Source: Erythrobacter litoralis
GTDB taxonomy: Bacteria > Pseudomonadota > Alphaproteobacteria > Sphingomonadales > Sphingomonadaceae
NCBI RefSeq assembly: GCF_001719165.1
Contig: NZ_CP017057.1
Location: forward strand, 1,922,001 to 1,986,000
Length of the DNA: 64,000 nt
Direction: 5' to 3'
Numbering within the stretch: position 1 is the stretch's first letter; each line of letters begins with the position of its first letter. The notes under the pieces are model-generated. The model searched no databases, had not been told where the DNA came from, and saw nothing but the letters and a program-made list of their open reading frames with translations. Positions 50,821 to 60,101 of this stretch are shown here, piece after piece. The translations under genes and the position numbers were made by a program.

Positions 50821-52274
50821 TCGCGATCACGGCCCCATTGCGGAGCCACGGTGCGCCGCTTGCCGTCGGGAGTGCGCGGCGTCTCCTCGTCCAGGGCCTC
50901 GCGGTCCCACAGCTTGCAGGTGACCATCTTGTGCTTCTGGTCGAGCCCTTCGCAGTAATTGGTGTATTCGCACAGACGCACCTTCGAGCCATTGCCGCTG
51001 CGCACCTTTTCGAACCAGTCGGGATCGGCCATCGCCTGCCGCGCCAGCCCGACGATGTCGCCTTCGCCCGCCGACAGGGCGCTTTCGGCCTGATCGAAAT
51101 TGTGGATCCCGCCCGCGACGACGATCGGGGTGTCGAGCCCGCCGGCGCGCAGGCGTTCGCGGATCGCCCGTGCGGGCGCGAGATTGCGGCCGAACGGACC
51201 GCGCGCGTCGGATAGATATTGCGGCATGCATTCATAGCCGCTGCGCCCGGTATAGGGATAGGCCGCCTCGCCCACTTTCGGGCGCTTCGCATCCTCGAAC
51301 TTGCCCCCGCGCGACAGCGAGATGAAGTCCATGCCGGCAAGCGCGAACTTCTCGGCAAAGAACAGCGCGTCGCCAAGGCCCGAGCCGCTCTCGATGCATT
51401 CCTCGGCCAGCATCCGGCAGCCGACCGTGAAACTGTCGCCGACCGCGCCGCGCACCGCGTCGAAGACCTCGAGCGGCAGCCGCACGCGTCCGTCGGGATC
51501 GCCGCCATAGCCGTCGTCGCGCGTGTTGAGTGCAGAGAGAAAGGAGGCCATCGTGTAGGCATGGGCATAGTGCAGTTCGACCCCGTCGAAGCCCGCCGCC
51601 TCCGCCCGGCGCGCGGCATCGGCGAACAGGCCCGGCAGGGTTTCGGGCAGGTCGGCGACATGGGGCAGGTGGATATCGGTCACACGCTCGCGCGAGCCCA
51701 TCGACAGGCTTTCGAATTCGCGCGTGGTGAGGACCGCCTCGAGTTCCTCCTCCGACATCGCGGCGAGCGTTTCGCGAACCTCATCCTCGCTCGCCTCGGT
51801 CATGCCGAGCGCCTCGCGGTGATGGTCTCCGATGGCAAGGAAACGCCGGATGAACTTTTCGGCAGGCTGACGCCGCTTGATCGCCAGAAAGTCGATCAGC
51901 TGGATGAAAAGCTTCGTCTCTCCCCCGCTCGCCTCGCGCACGGCCCGCACGATGTCCTGCAATCCCTCGATATAGCGGTCATGGCTGGCGCGCAGCAGCG
52001 GACCCGAAGGTATGTCGCGGATCCCGGTCGCCTCGACCACGATCGCGCCGGGACGGCCCTGGGCAAAGCGGCGATACCAGTCGATCACGTCGCGCGTGAC
52101 CTCGCCCTCCTCGGTCGCGCGCCAGGGGACCATCGCGGGGATCCAGGTCCGCTGGGCGAGCGAGAGGCGACCATGTTCGAGCGGCTGGAAAAGGCGCGAT
52201 CGCCGCACTTCCCGCTCGCTCGGCCAGTGTCCGCCGCGCGGCGAATAGGCGATCTTCTCGGGCGGCTTCCACAT
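50817..52274 (-). CDS. Old yellow enzyme-family NADH:flavin oxidoreductase with degenerate cysteine cluster
   Basis: This 485-residue flavoenzyme has the OYE/2,4-dienoyl-CoA reductase core: VELHYAHAYTMASFLSALNT (active-site His pair), TRDDGYGG, and VVAGGIHNFDQAESAL. An insertion of about 70 residues (KFIRRFLAIGDHHREALGMT...) precedes the usual helix. A cysteine group, LCEYTNYCEG then KHKMVTC, resembles the 4Fe-4S site of dienoyl-CoA reductases but one of the four cysteines is missing. ATG 52274 lies 6 bases past the upstream stop; TTG 52283 is an alternative. Coupled to the monooxygenase fusion, so it probably reduces a product of it. Confidence 0.82.
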   Translation of the reverse strand: MWKPPEKIAYSPRGGHWPSEREVRRSRLFQPLEHGRLSLAQRTWIPAMVPWRATEEGEVTRDVIDWYRRFAQGRPGAIVVEATGIRDIPSGPLLRASHDRYIEGLQDIVRAVREASGGETKLFIQLIDFLAIKRRQPAEKFIRRFLAIGDHHREALGMTEASEDEVRETLAAMSEEELEAVLTTREFESLSMGSRERVTDIHLPHVADLPETLPGLFADAARRAEAAGFDGVELHYAHAYTMASFLSALNTRDDGYGGDPDGRVRLPLEVFDAVRGAVGDSFTVGCRMLAEECIESGSGLGDALFFAEKFALAGMDFISLSRGGKFEDAKRPKVGEAAYPYTGRSGYECMPQYLSDARGPFGRNLAPARAIRERLRAGGLDTPIVVAGGIHNFDQAESALSAGEGDIVGLARQAMADPDWFEKVRSGNGSKVRLCEYTNYCEGLDQKHKMVTCKLWDREALDEETPRTPDGKRRTVAPQWGRDRD

Positions 52275-52279
52275 CGCCT

Positions 52280-54637
52280 TCAACCGGCACTTTGCTGATA
52301 GTGGCGGCGTTCAGGCCGGGCCTTCAGGGCAAGTTCGCGCGCCTTCTCGTTCGCCTTTTCCGCCTCCCGGTAGAGCTGGTATTCGCCCGAGCGCAGCTGT
52401 TCCGGCCAGCCGAGCGGCTGCCCTGCGACCTTGCGCACGCCGTAATGTCCGGCGGCATGGCGGGTCCAGAACGGGTCGTTGAGATGCGGCCGGGCGAGCG
52501 CGCACAGATCAGCGCGGCCCGCCGCGATGATCGTGTTGACCTGTTCGGGCAGCGAAATGTCGCCCACCGCGATCGTCGGGATGCCGACCTCGTTGCGGAC
52601 GAATTCGGCGAACGGCGTCTGCCACATCCGGCCGAAGACCGGCTTCTGCCAGCGCACCGTCTCGCCGCTGGAGCAATGGATGATGTCGACGCCCGCATCC
52701 TTGAACAGCCCCGCGATGATCGCGAGATCGTCGAGCGTGAGGCCACCCGGCGCCCAGTCGCTTGCCGACAGGCGCACCGACATCGGCCGGTCCTCGGGCC
52801 AGACTTCGCGCATCGCCCGGAACACTTCGAGCGGATAGCGCGCCCGCGCCCGTGCATCGCCGCCATATTCGTCCGAACGTTCGTTCGTCAGCGGCGATAG
52901 GAAGCTCGCCAGCAGGTATCCATGCGCGCAGTGCAATTCGAGCATGTCGAAACCGGCCCGCGCGCCGCGTTCGGTCGCGGCGACGAAATCGGCCTTCACC
53001 TGGTCCATCTGTTCGCGCGAGAGTTCGCCCGGAACCGAGGACACGCCCTCGATATAAGGGATGGGCGAAGCCGAGACGATCGGCCAGTTCCCGTGTTCGA
53101 GCGGCATGTCCATGCCCTTGTCAGGCACGTTGGTCGAACCCTTGCGCCCGGCATGGCCCAGTTGCAGCGCGATTCTGGCCGGGGTGCGGTGGATGTTCGA
53201 GACGAGACGAGTGAAATCGGCCTCCTGCTCGTCATTCCACAGGCCCGTGCAGCCCGGCGTGATCCGCGCATTGGGAGAGGTGCAGGTCATCTCGGTGAAG
53301 ATCAGGCCCGTCCCGCCCAGCGCCCGCGCCATGTAATGGGTGTGATGCCAGTCGTTGAGCCTTCCGTCCTCCGACGAATATTGCGCCATCGGCGCCATCG
53401 CGACGCGGTTGGGCAGGGTCAGACCGCGCAGGTCGAGCGGCGAGAACATCGGCGTCGGCCGATCCGGGCCGAGATCGCGGCCGGTTTGCGCGGCATAGAC
53501 CTCGTAGAACTCGTGTTCGACATCCTCGAGGAACTTCGCATCGCGCAGGCCCACATTGTCCCACGTCACCGACTTCGCGCGGCTCATCAGCGAAAAGGCG
53601 AACTGGAAGCGCGGCTTTTGCCAGTGCATCGCCATGTCTTCGAACCAGCGCAGCGACACCGCGGCGCTGTGCTGCGTAATCTCGACCGGCGTGCGGCGCT
53701 CTTTCTCATAGGCTTCCTGGATCGCCGGGACATCGCCCGGATGGGCGACGACCTGGTCCGACAGGGCGATCGCGCATTCCATAGCGAGCTTCGTGCCCGA
53801 CCCGATCGACCAGTGCGCGGTCGCCTTGGCATCGCCCAGCAGCACCATCTTGCCGTGCGACCATTTCTCGCAGGCGATGACCGGGAAATTGCGCCAGATC
53901 GAACGGTTCGTGATGAGCCCGTGATTGTCGAGACAGTCGGCGAACACGCGCTCGAGATAGCGGGCGCTATCCTCCTCGCTCATCTCGGCAAATCCGGTCG
54001 CTTCCCAGGTTTCGGGCGTCGTTTCGATCACCCAGGTCGAACGCTCTTCATTGTACTGGTAGGAGTGGGCGCAGAAATGGCCGTGCTCGGTCTCGCGGAA
54101 GAAGAAGGTGAAGGCGTCGAGCGGCTTGGTCGATCCCATCCAGGTGAAATAGTTCGGTCGGTCCTGCCGGGTGACGCCGAATTCCTCGGCAAAGCGGTCG
54201 CGCATCGGCGATCCGATGCCGTTGCCGATGACGATGAGGTCGCTGTCCGCGAAACGCTCTTCGAACGTGTCGGGATCGATCGTGGTTTCGAAGTGCAGCT
54301 TCACCCCGACCGCGCGGCAGCGGTCCTGCAGCAAGGTGAGCAGCAATTGCCGGGAACAGCCCGCAAAGCCGTTCCCGCCGATGGTCGAGCGTTCGCCCTC
54401 GCGGTCGACCACGATATCGGTCCAGTAGGCAAGGTGGCCCTGAAGCAGGTCGTAGCTCTCGGGATCGGCGTTGAGGAATTCATCCATCGTCTCATCAGAG
54501 AACACCACGCCGAAGCCGAACGTGTCGTCGGCCCGGTTCTGCTCGAACACCTCGATCTCGCATTCGGGCATGCGCTTCTTGGTCAGGAGGGAGAAATAGA
54601 GGCCGCCCGGCCCGCCTCCGATCACGGTAATCTTCAT
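52280..54637 (-). CDS. Bifunctional flavin monooxygenase/old yellow enzyme, anthraniloyl-CoA or salicylyl-CoA type
   Basis: This 785-residue fusion has an N-terminal FAD monooxygenase domain (ITVIGGGPGGLYFSLLTKKR, GNGIGSPMRD, and LLGDAKATAHWSIGSGTKL) and, from about residue 410, an OYE domain (RVAMAPMAQYSSEDG, LELHCAHGYLLASFLSPLTN, ERSDEYGG). The same architecture occurs in 2-aminobenzoyl-CoA monooxygenase/reductase and in salicylyl-CoA 5-hydroxylase, which hydroxylate and partly reduce the ring of an aryl-CoA. The ATG at 54637 follows GAGGAAGG and begins at the FAD strand. The 16-base motif upstream (54707) is shared with the MarR operon. Confidence 0.88.
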   Translation of the reverse strand: MKITVIGGGPGGLYFSLLTKKRMPECEIEVFEQNRADDTFGFGVVFSDETMDEFLNADPESYDLLQGHLAYWTDIVVDREGERSTIGGNGFAGCSRQLLLTLLQDRCRAVGVKLHFETTIDPDTFEERFADSDLIVIGNGIGSPMRDRFAEEFGVTRQDRPNYFTWMGSTKPLDAFTFFFRETEHGHFCAHSYQYNEERSTWVIETTPETWEATGFAEMSEEDSARYLERVFADCLDNHGLITNRSIWRNFPVIACEKWSHGKMVLLGDAKATAHWSIGSGTKLAMECAIALSDQVVAHPGDVPAIQEAYEKERRTPVEITQHSAAVSLRWFEDMAMHWQKPRFQFAFSLMSRAKSVTWDNVGLRDAKFLEDVEHEFYEVYAAQTGRDLGPDRPTPMFSPLDLRGLTLPNRVAMAPMAQYSSEDGRLNDWHHTHYMARALGGTGLIFTEMTCTSPNARITPGCTGLWNDEQEADFTRLVSNIHRTPARIALQLGHAGRKGSTNVPDKGMDMPLEHGNWPIVSASPIPYIEGVSSVPGELSREQMDQVKADFVAATERGARAGFDMLELHCAHGYLLASFLSPLTNERSDEYGGDARARARYPLEVFRAMREVWPEDRPMSVRLSASDWAPGGLTLDDLAIIAGLFKDAGVDIIHCSSGETVRWQKPVFGRMWQTPFAEFVRNEVGIPTIAVGDISLPEQVNTIIAAGRADLCALARPHLNDPFWTRHAAGHYGVRKVAGQPLGWPEQLRSGEYQLYREAEKANEKARELALKARPERRHYQQSAG

Positions 54638-54706
54638 GGCTTCCTTCCTCGTTGCAAATCGGCCCAAGGGCAGCGAACCGGCCCGGTTCCGCCCGCAGGC
54701 GCAAGA

Positions 54707-54722
54707 TAGTTTAGGGCTAAGG
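54707..54722. promoter_or_regulatory. Candidate MarR operator, copy 1 (monooxygenase gene)
   Basis: TAGTTTAGGGCTAAGG matches the complement of 58436-58451 at 15 of 16 positions. It lies 70 bases upstream of the fusion gene start. Two occurrences at the two minus-strand transcription units of one pathway suggest shared control. Confidence 0.6.
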
Positions 54723-54757
54723 GATCATGCCGCGCGATATTCTCGATCATTGCCGCC

Positions 54758-55171
54758 TTACCCCGTTCCGGCCTGCGGGACGACCGCGGTCACCTCGATC
54801 TCGACCTTGGCCCTTTCCTCCACGAGCGCGCTGACACCGATCACGGCCATGGTCGGGAAGACCTTGCCTAAGCGCGCGCGCCACGCCGCGCCGATCTCCT
54901 TGAGGCCCGTGCGGTAAGCGTCGATGTCGGTGACGTAGCAGGTCATGCGCACGATATGCTCGGGGCCCGCGCCGGCCTCGGCGAGGATCGCGACGATATT
55001 GGTGAGCGCCTGATCGAACTGGCCCGCGAAATCGTCGGCTTCGAAGACCTCGTCCTTGGTCCAGCCGATCACTCCGGCGGTGAAGACCATCCGGCCTTCC
55101 GCCGCGATGCCGTTGGCATAGCCCTTCGGACGCGGCCAGCCGGCGGGCAGGAGCGCGCGATGCATCGTCAT
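54758..55171 (-). CDS. RidA family enamine/imine deaminase
   Basis: This 137-residue RidA-fold protein hydrolyses reactive enamines or imines. It shows [20 protein letters not shown], then [20 protein letters not shown]-type helix ([20 protein letters not shown]), and the C-terminal substrate arginine in [15 protein letters not shown]. It is the last gene of the MarR operon and starts at an ATG overlapping the acyl-CoA dehydrogenase stop. RidA genes accompany the aerobic 2-aminobenzoyl-CoA pathway as I recall it, which supports an aminoaromatic substrate. Confidence 0.88.
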   Translation of the reverse strand: MTMHRALLPAGWPRPKGYANGIAAEGRMVFTAGVIGWTKDEVFEADDFAGQFDQALTNIVAILAEAGAGPEHIVRMTCYVTDIDAYRTGLKEIGAAWRARLGKVFPTMAVIGVSALVEERAKVEIEVTAVVPQAGTG

Positions 55172-56403
55172 GCCACACCCCCCGCTGCGACGAGGGGCGC
55201 AGGTCCGCTCGCCGCCTCTGCATCCCTCTCGGCCAGTTCGCGCTTCAGCCCTTCGAGCAATTGTCGGGCGATCACGATCTTCTGGACCTCGGAGGCGCCT
55301 TCATAGATGCGCAGCGCGCGGATCTCGCGATAGAGTTCCTCGACCTTGACGCCCTTCGTGACGCCGAGCCCGCCGAACAGCTGGACCGCCTTGTCGATCA
55401 CCTGCTGCGCGGCCTCGGTCGCGTGGAGCTTCGCCATCGCCGCCTCTCGCGTGACGCGGCGGCCCTGGGTGTCCTTGACCCAGGCCGAGCGGTAGACGAG
55501 GAGCGCGGCGGCATCGACGTCGAGCGCCATCTCGGCGAGGCTCGCCTGCGCGATCGGCAGGTCGGCAAGCGTCGCGCCGAACATCTCGCGGGTGAGCACG
55601 CGCGTCCCCGCTTCCTCGAGCGCGCGGCGAGCGAGCCCGAGCGCCGCCGCGCCGACTGTGGTGCGGAAGATGTCGAGTACCGAAAGCGCGACCTTGAAGC
55701 CCTTGCCCTCTTCGCCGATCCGCCTTTCGCGGGAGAGCCGGACATTGTCGAACCTGATCCGGGCGAGCGGGTGCGGGGCGATCACGTCGATCCGTTCGGG
55801 CACGCTGAACCCGGGCGCATCGGCATCGACCACGACCGCGCTGACGCCCGCCTCTCCGCGCGCGAAGACACAGTAGAAATCGGCGATCCCGCCATTCGAG
55901 ATCCACAGCTTCTCACCGTTGAGAATGAATTCGCCCCCTTCTTCGCGCAGCGTCGAACGCATCGCGGCAGCATCGGACCCGGCCTCTTCCTCGGACAGGG
56001 CGAAGGCCGCGATCTTCTGTCCCCGCGCGACGGCGGGGAGATATTCGGCGCGCAGCGCCTCGCTGCCGAACACGCTGATCGCGCCCGACCCCAGCCCCTG
56101 CATCGCGAAGGCGAAATCGGCGAGGCCGGAATGGCGCGCCAGCGTCTCACGGATGATCGAAAGCGAGCGCACGTCGAGCGCCTCGTGCATCCCGCCATGC
56201 GATGCCGGGACGCAATAACGCAGCCAGCCGCCTTCGCCCAAGGCCCGCACGAGCGCGCGGCAGGTGTCGTCAAGCCGGTCCTCGGCACCCTCCGCCTCGA
56301 CGATGGGAGGCAGAATGCAGGCGGCCCATTCATCGAGTTCGCGGGCGAGACTTGCGTGATGGGCCTCGAAAAAGGGCCAGTCGAGATAGGTCCGGTCGGC
56401 CAT
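55168..56403 (-). CDS. Acyl-CoA dehydrogenase
   Basis: The 411-residue flavoprotein is a standard acyl-CoA dehydrogenase: [40 protein letters not shown], and [20 protein letters not shown]. The likely catalytic Glu is in [13 protein letters not shown]. It lacks the long N-terminal domain of the 1775 gene. It starts one base after the enoyl-CoA hydratase stop and is coupled to RidA. Within the operon it would dehydrogenate a ring-cleaved or partly reduced CoA intermediate. Confidence 0.9.
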   Translation of the reverse strand: MADRTYLDWPFFEAHHASLARELDEWAACILPPIVEAEGAEDRLDDTCRALVRALGEGGWLRYCVPASHGGMHEALDVRSLSIIRETLARHSGLADFAFAMQGLGSGAISVFGSEALRAEYLPAVARGQKIAAFALSEEEAGSDAAAMRSTLREEGGEFILNGEKLWISNGGIADFYCVFARGEAGVSAVVVDADAPGFSVPERIDVIAPHPLARIRFDNVRLSRERRIGEEGKGFKVALSVLDIFRTTVGAAALGLARRALEEAGTRVLTREMFGATLADLPIAQASLAEMALDVDAAALLVYRSAWVKDTQGRRVTREAAMAKLHATEAAQQVIDKAVQLFGGLGVTKGVKVEELYREIRALRIYEGASEVQKIVIARQLLEGLKRELAERDAEAASGPAPLVAAGGVA

Positions 56404-56404
56404 G

Positions 56405-57229
56405 TCAGTCCCCCTCGAACTCCGGCTTGCGCTTGTCGACGAAGGCGCGGTAGGCGCGCTCGAAATCGCGGGTCTTCATGCAGATCGCCTGCGCCTGCGC
56501 TTCGGCCTCGATCGCCGCCTCGAGGCTCATGTCCCATTCGTGGTTGAGCTGGTTCTTGGTCATCGCGTTGGCGAAGGTCGGGCCGGAGGCAAGCTTGCGG
56601 GCGAGTTCCAGCACCCGCTCGTCCAGTTCCTCGGCCGGGAAGACGCCGTTGAAATACCCCCAGGCCAGCCCCTCTTCCGCGCCGAGGCTGCGGCCGAAGA
56701 AGAGTAATTCGCTCGCCCGGCCCTGCCCGATGATTCGCGGCAGGATCGCGCAGGCGCCCATGTCGCAGCCGGCGAGGCCGACGCGGTTGAACAGGAACGC
56801 GGTCTTGGCCTCGGGCGAGGCATAGCGCAGGTCGGAAGCCATGGTGATGATCGCGCCCGCGCCGGCGCTGACCCCCTGCACCGCCGACACGATCGTCTGC
56901 GGGCAGGCGCGCATCGCCTTGACTAGATCGCCCGTCATCCGCGTGAATTCGAGCAGGCCCGGCATCTCCATCGCGACCAGCGGTCCGATGATTTCGTGCA
57001 CGTCGCCGCCCGAGCAGAAATTGCCGCCATTGCTGGCGAAGACGACGACGTGGACATCGCCCGCGTAAACGAGAGCGCGAAAGAGGTCGCGCAGTTCGGC
57101 ATAGGATTCGAAGGTCAGCGGGTTCTTGCGCTCGGGCCGGTTCAGCCGGATCGTCGCGACGCCCTCGCTGAATTCCCACAGGAAATGTTCGGGCGCATAG
57201 GTGGCAGGGTCGAAGGTGCGAGTGGTCAT
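56405..57229 (-). CDS. Enoyl-CoA hydratase/isomerase family protein
   Basis: This 274-residue crotonase-fold protein has the oxyanion segments [18 protein letters not shown] and [20 protein letters not shown]. The following region reads [20 protein letters not shown], where classical hydratases have PEVGLGLIPG-like Glu residues. The altered acid/base suggests a different reaction, such as hydrolysis or ring cleavage of an alicyclic CoA ester. The ATG at 57229 overlaps the MarR stop (ATGA). The N-terminal extension in an earlier frame is not used. Confidence 0.85.
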   Translation of the reverse strand: MTTRTFDPATYAPEHFLWEFSEGVATIRLNRPERKNPLTFESYAELRDLFRALVYAGDVHVVVFASNGGNFCSGGDVHEIIGPLVAMEMPGLLEFTRMTGDLVKAMRACPQTIVSAVQGVSAGAGAIITMASDLRYASPEAKTAFLFNRVGLAGCDMGACAILPRIIGQGRASELLFFGRSLGAEEGLAWGYFNGVFPAEELDERVLELARKLASGPTFANAMTKNQLNHEWDMSLEAAIEAEAQAQAICMKTRDFERAYRAFVDKRKPEFEGD

Positions 57230-57693
57230 GCGGCGGCCCTTTCCCTTGCCTGGCGCGACAGCGGCGCCTCTATTCGGCGGGCGAGCGCCAGCAGCACGCC
57301 CACCTCGTCCTCGGAAAAACCCTCGAAGCGTTCGCACACCCATTCGCGGTGGCGATCGGCCATGCGTTCGAACAGGGCCGAACCCTGCGGCGTCAGCCGG
57401 AACAGGACCGAGCGCCTGTCATTCGGGCACGGCTCGCGCTCGACCAGCCCCTCGCGGATGAGCGGCGGCGTGAGCTGCGAAGTCGCCCCGTCGGTGACCA
57501 GCAGGAATTGCGACAGCTCGCTCGCCCGCAGCCCGTCGGGCCCTACCCGGTGCAAAGCCGAAAGAAGGTCGAAGCGCGACAGCGACTGCCCGAATTCCGA
57601 ACGCAGCCGCGCATCGAGATCCTTCTTGATCGCATTCGATCGGCCGAGCAGCTCGATCCAGAGCCGCAGCACCTGTTTCTGATCCCCACTCAC
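57226..57693 (-). CDS. MarR family transcriptional regulator
   Basis: This 155-residue winged helix-turn-helix regulator has [20 protein letters not shown], the recognition region [20 protein letters not shown], and wing [20 protein letters not shown]. Such proteins are usually repressors relieved by aromatic acids or their CoA esters. It starts at GTG, overlapping the SDR stop, so it is cotranscribed with the operon it probably controls. The shared palindromic sites at 54707 and 58436 are its likely targets (inference). Confidence 0.9.
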   Translation of the reverse strand: MSGDQKQVLRLWIELLGRSNAIKKDLDARLRSEFGQSLSRFDLLSALHRVGPDGLRASELSQFLLVTDGATSQLTPPLIREGLVEREPCPNDRRSVLFRLTPQGSALFERMADRHREWVCERFEGFSEDEVGVLLALARRIEAPLSRQARERAAA

Positions 57694-58427
57694 GCTATCG
57701 TCTCCCCCCCGTCCACGATGATGGATTGCCCGTTGACCGAAGCCGCCTTCGCGCCCGCCAGCCAGAGCGCCGCATCGGCCACTTCGTCGGGGTCGATCAG
57801 CCGCTTCATCGGATTGCCTTTCACGAATTGCGCGACGAGCTCGGCTTCGTCCCGGCCCGTCCTCTCCTTGAGCCCGTCGATCGCGCCTTCAACCAGCGGC
57901 GTATCGGTAAAGCCGGGGCAGATCGCATTCGCGGTCACCCCGGTCCCGGCCAGTTCGATCGCGAGAGAGCGGATCAGACCGAGCACCCCGTGTTTCGCCG
58001 CGCAATAGGCCGCGCTGTAGGCATAGCCCTTGACCGAGGCGGTCGAGGCGACCGCTATGAAGCGCCCCCGACCCCGTTCGACCATGGCCGGAATGACGGC
58101 CCGCGCGCACAGGAACACGCCGGTGAGATTGACCGACAGCATGGCGTTCCACGCTTCGTCCGAGGTCTTCAGCGCAGGCGCGGTGAGAGCGGCGCCGGCA
58201 TTGGCCACGAATATGTCGCAAGGCCCGATCTGCGCCGCGGCCCGTTCGACCGAGGCGCGATCGCCGACATCCATGACGGCATGCGCAAAGCCCGTTCGGC
58301 GGAGCTTTTCCTCATCGCGGCCGGTCACCGTCACACGATAGCCCCCGTCGGCGAGCGCGCGGGCAATCGCAAGCCCGATACCCGAGCCGCCGCCGGTCAC
58401 CACCGCTGTTTCGCCCGCTGCGTTCAT
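57690..58427 (-). CDS. Short-chain dehydrogenase/reductase
   Basis: This 245-residue classical SDR has VVTGGGSGIGLAIARALADG, VANAG, catalytic Ser and Tyr-x-x-x-Lys in AVASTASVKGYAYSAAYCAA followed by K, and VNGQSIIVDGG. First gene of the MarR operon. It may dehydrogenate a 3-hydroxyacyl-CoA or diol intermediate. The start ATG lies only 8 bases after the operator-like site, so leader and promoter are compact. Confidence 0.88.
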   Translation of the reverse strand: MNAAGETAVVTGGGSGIGLAIARALADGGYRVTVTGRDEEKLRRTGFAHAVMDVGDRASVERAAAQIGPCDIFVANAGAALTAPALKTSDEAWNAMLSVNLTGVFLCARAVIPAMVERGRGRFIAVASTASVKGYAYSAAYCAAKHGVLGLIRSLAIELAGTGVTANAICPGFTDTPLVEGAIDGLKERTGRDEAELVAQFVKGNPMKRLIDPDEVADAALWLAGAKAASVNGQSIIVDGGETIA

Positions 58428-58435
58428 GGATAATA

Positions 58436-58451
58436 CCTTAGGCCTAAACTA
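58436..58451. promoter_or_regulatory. Candidate MarR operator, copy 2 (SDR-MarR operon)
   Basis: CCTTAGGCCTAAACTA includes the perfect palindrome TTAGGCCTAA (58438-58447). A minus-strand TTGACT at 58457-58462 is a fair -35 element, putting the site over the promoter just before the operon start at 58427. Confidence 0.62.
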
Positions 58452-58500
58452 ACTCGAGTCAAGCCGCCTTCGCCAAGCAAGAGCGGGCGTTGCCGGCCGG

Positions 58501-59262
58501 CTAGCGGATGCCCTTGCCCTGCCCGCCGTCCACGCCGAGAGCCGCGCCCGTGACCCAGCCGGCGCGCCGGGAGACCAGCCATGCAGCGGCGTCGGCGATC
58601 TCTTCGGGCTTTCCGAGGCGGCCGAAGGGGATGCTCGAGCGGACCATTTCGTATACCGGGGGGTTCTGAGTGCGCATCGCCTCCCACCCGCCACCGGGAA
58701 ATTCGACCGAGCCGGGAAGCAGCGCGTTCGCCCTGATGCCGTTCCTCGCCTCGTTCACGGCGAGCTTCTTGGCATAGGCGTTGAGCGCGGCCTTGGCCGA
58801 GGTGTAGCCGTAATCCTCCATCGGCGACGCCTCGATCGCCGAGACGGAAGATACCAGGAGGATCGAGCCTTCGCCCCGTTCGCGCATGGCCGGCAGAACC
58901 GCCTCGACCAGCCGGACCGCGCCCATCAGGTCGACCGAAAGGCTCCTGTCCCAATCCTCGCGCCCGCCGCCGACGGAAAGCGCGGAGGCATTGCTGACGA
59001 GAATGTCGATGCGTCCGAAGCGTTCGCGAGCGGCCTCCACAAGCCGGGCGACCGATCCGTCATCCGACACGTCGGCGGGCACCGCCAGCACTTCGCCGCC
59101 CGCCGCGCCCACGGTTTCGGCCGCCTTTTCGAGCGCGTCCTGCCCGCGTGCGGCGATGCACAGCTTCGCGCCCTCCGCCGCGAGCGCTTGCGCGATCGCA
59201 AGACCGATCCCGCGGCTCGCCCCGGTCACCAGCGCGACCTTGCCTGAAAGTTCCAGATCCAT
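58501..59262 (-). CDS. Short-chain dehydrogenase/reductase
   Basis: This 253-residue SDR has VALVTGASRGIGLAIAQALA, VSNASALS, the catalytic Ser and Tyr-x-x-x-Lys in VSSVSAIEASPMEDYGYTSA followed by K, and GAALGVDGGQGKGIR. The ATG at 59262 follows a run of G residues acting as Shine-Dalgarno; the longer frame to 59355 has no support. It is upstream of the MarR operon on the same strand with a 73-base gap containing the operator, so it is probably a separate unit. Confidence 0.85.
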   Translation of the reverse strand: MDLELSGKVALVTGASRGIGLAIAQALAAEGAKLCIAARGQDALEKAAETVGAAGGEVLAVPADVSDDGSVARLVEAARERFGRIDILVSNASALSVGGGREDWDRSLSVDLMGAVRLVEAVLPAMRERGEGSILLVSSVSAIEASPMEDYGYTSAKAALNAYAKKLAVNEARNGIRANALLPGSVEFPGGGWEAMRTQNPPVYEMVRSSIPFGRLGKPEEIADAAAWLVSRRAGWVTGAALGVDGGQGKGIR

Positions 59263-59470
59263 GATTCCCCCCCTTTCAAGGACAGGAGAGTGACCCAACC
59301 CGCACGCGCAGTCCAGCATGGACGCCTGCGCCCCATACGCTCGCATGGCAGCCACCGCGCGCCGGCAACGCTTCCCCGCGCTGGCGAAACGATCGTGCCC
59401 GGCCTCGATTGGTCAAGTGAACCAGCCGTTTTCACACGCGGCACTTTCATCAAGCAGGAGGCACGACACC

Positions 59471-60070
59471 ATGAAAATCCTTATCGCAGGCGCCACCGGA
59501 GATACCGGGCTGCGCCTTACCCGCCAGCTTTCGAAGACCGAACACGAACCGATCGCGATGCACCGCGCATCGTCCGACATTTCGGGGCTGCCCGAAGGCG
59601 TTGCGAGGCGCGAAGCGGACCTGACCGCGCTCAAGGGCGATGAATGCGACGGTGTGGATGTCGTCGTCTTCGCCGCCGGATCGGGCGGCGATACCGGCGC
59701 CGAGATGACCGACAAGGTCGATCGCGACGGTGCGCGGCGGCTCGTCGACATCGCCGGGGAGGCGGGCGTGAAACGCTTCGTCATGCTCAGTTCGATCGGT
59801 GCCGGCGATCCCGATCCCGATTCCGAACTCGGCCATTATCTCGAGGCCAAGCACGATGCCGACGAACACCTGATCGCCTCGGGCCTTGCCTATACGATCG
59901 TGCGCCCCGTCGCTCTCACCGACGATGACGGAAGCCGCAATGTGAGGCTCGGCGACGAGGTCGATCCGCAAGGCAAGGCGGCTCGCGGCGATGTCGCCGC
60001 CGTGCTCGCCCGCGCGGCCACCGGGCCCGAACTTGAAGGCAGGGTGTTCCTGATGGAAAGCGCGGGTTAG
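59471..60070 (+). CDS. NAD(P)H-binding atypical SDR protein
   Basis: This 199-residue protein opens with MKILIAGATGDTGLRLTRQL, the Rossmann motif of NmrA/YwnB-type atypical SDRs, and has FVMLSSIGAGDPD and YTIVRPVALTDDD further on. The catalytic Tyr-Lys pair of classical SDRs is not evident, so it may be a reductase or redox sensor. The ATG follows AGGAGG. It is divergent from the SDR at 58501 across a 208-base region where I see no other gene. Confidence 0.82.
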   Translation: MKILIAGATGDTGLRLTRQLSKTEHEPIAMHRASSDISGLPEGVARREADLTALKGDECDGVDVVVFAAGSGGDTGAEMTDKVDRDGARRLVDIAGEAGVKRFVMLSSIGAGDPDPDSELGHYLEAKHDADEHLIASGLAYTIVRPVALTDDDGSRNVRLGDEVDPQGKAARGDVAAVLARAATGPELEGRVFLMESAG

Positions 60071-60101
60071 GCGCGCGCCCCCGGCTGGCCCGGACACCTC
60101 G

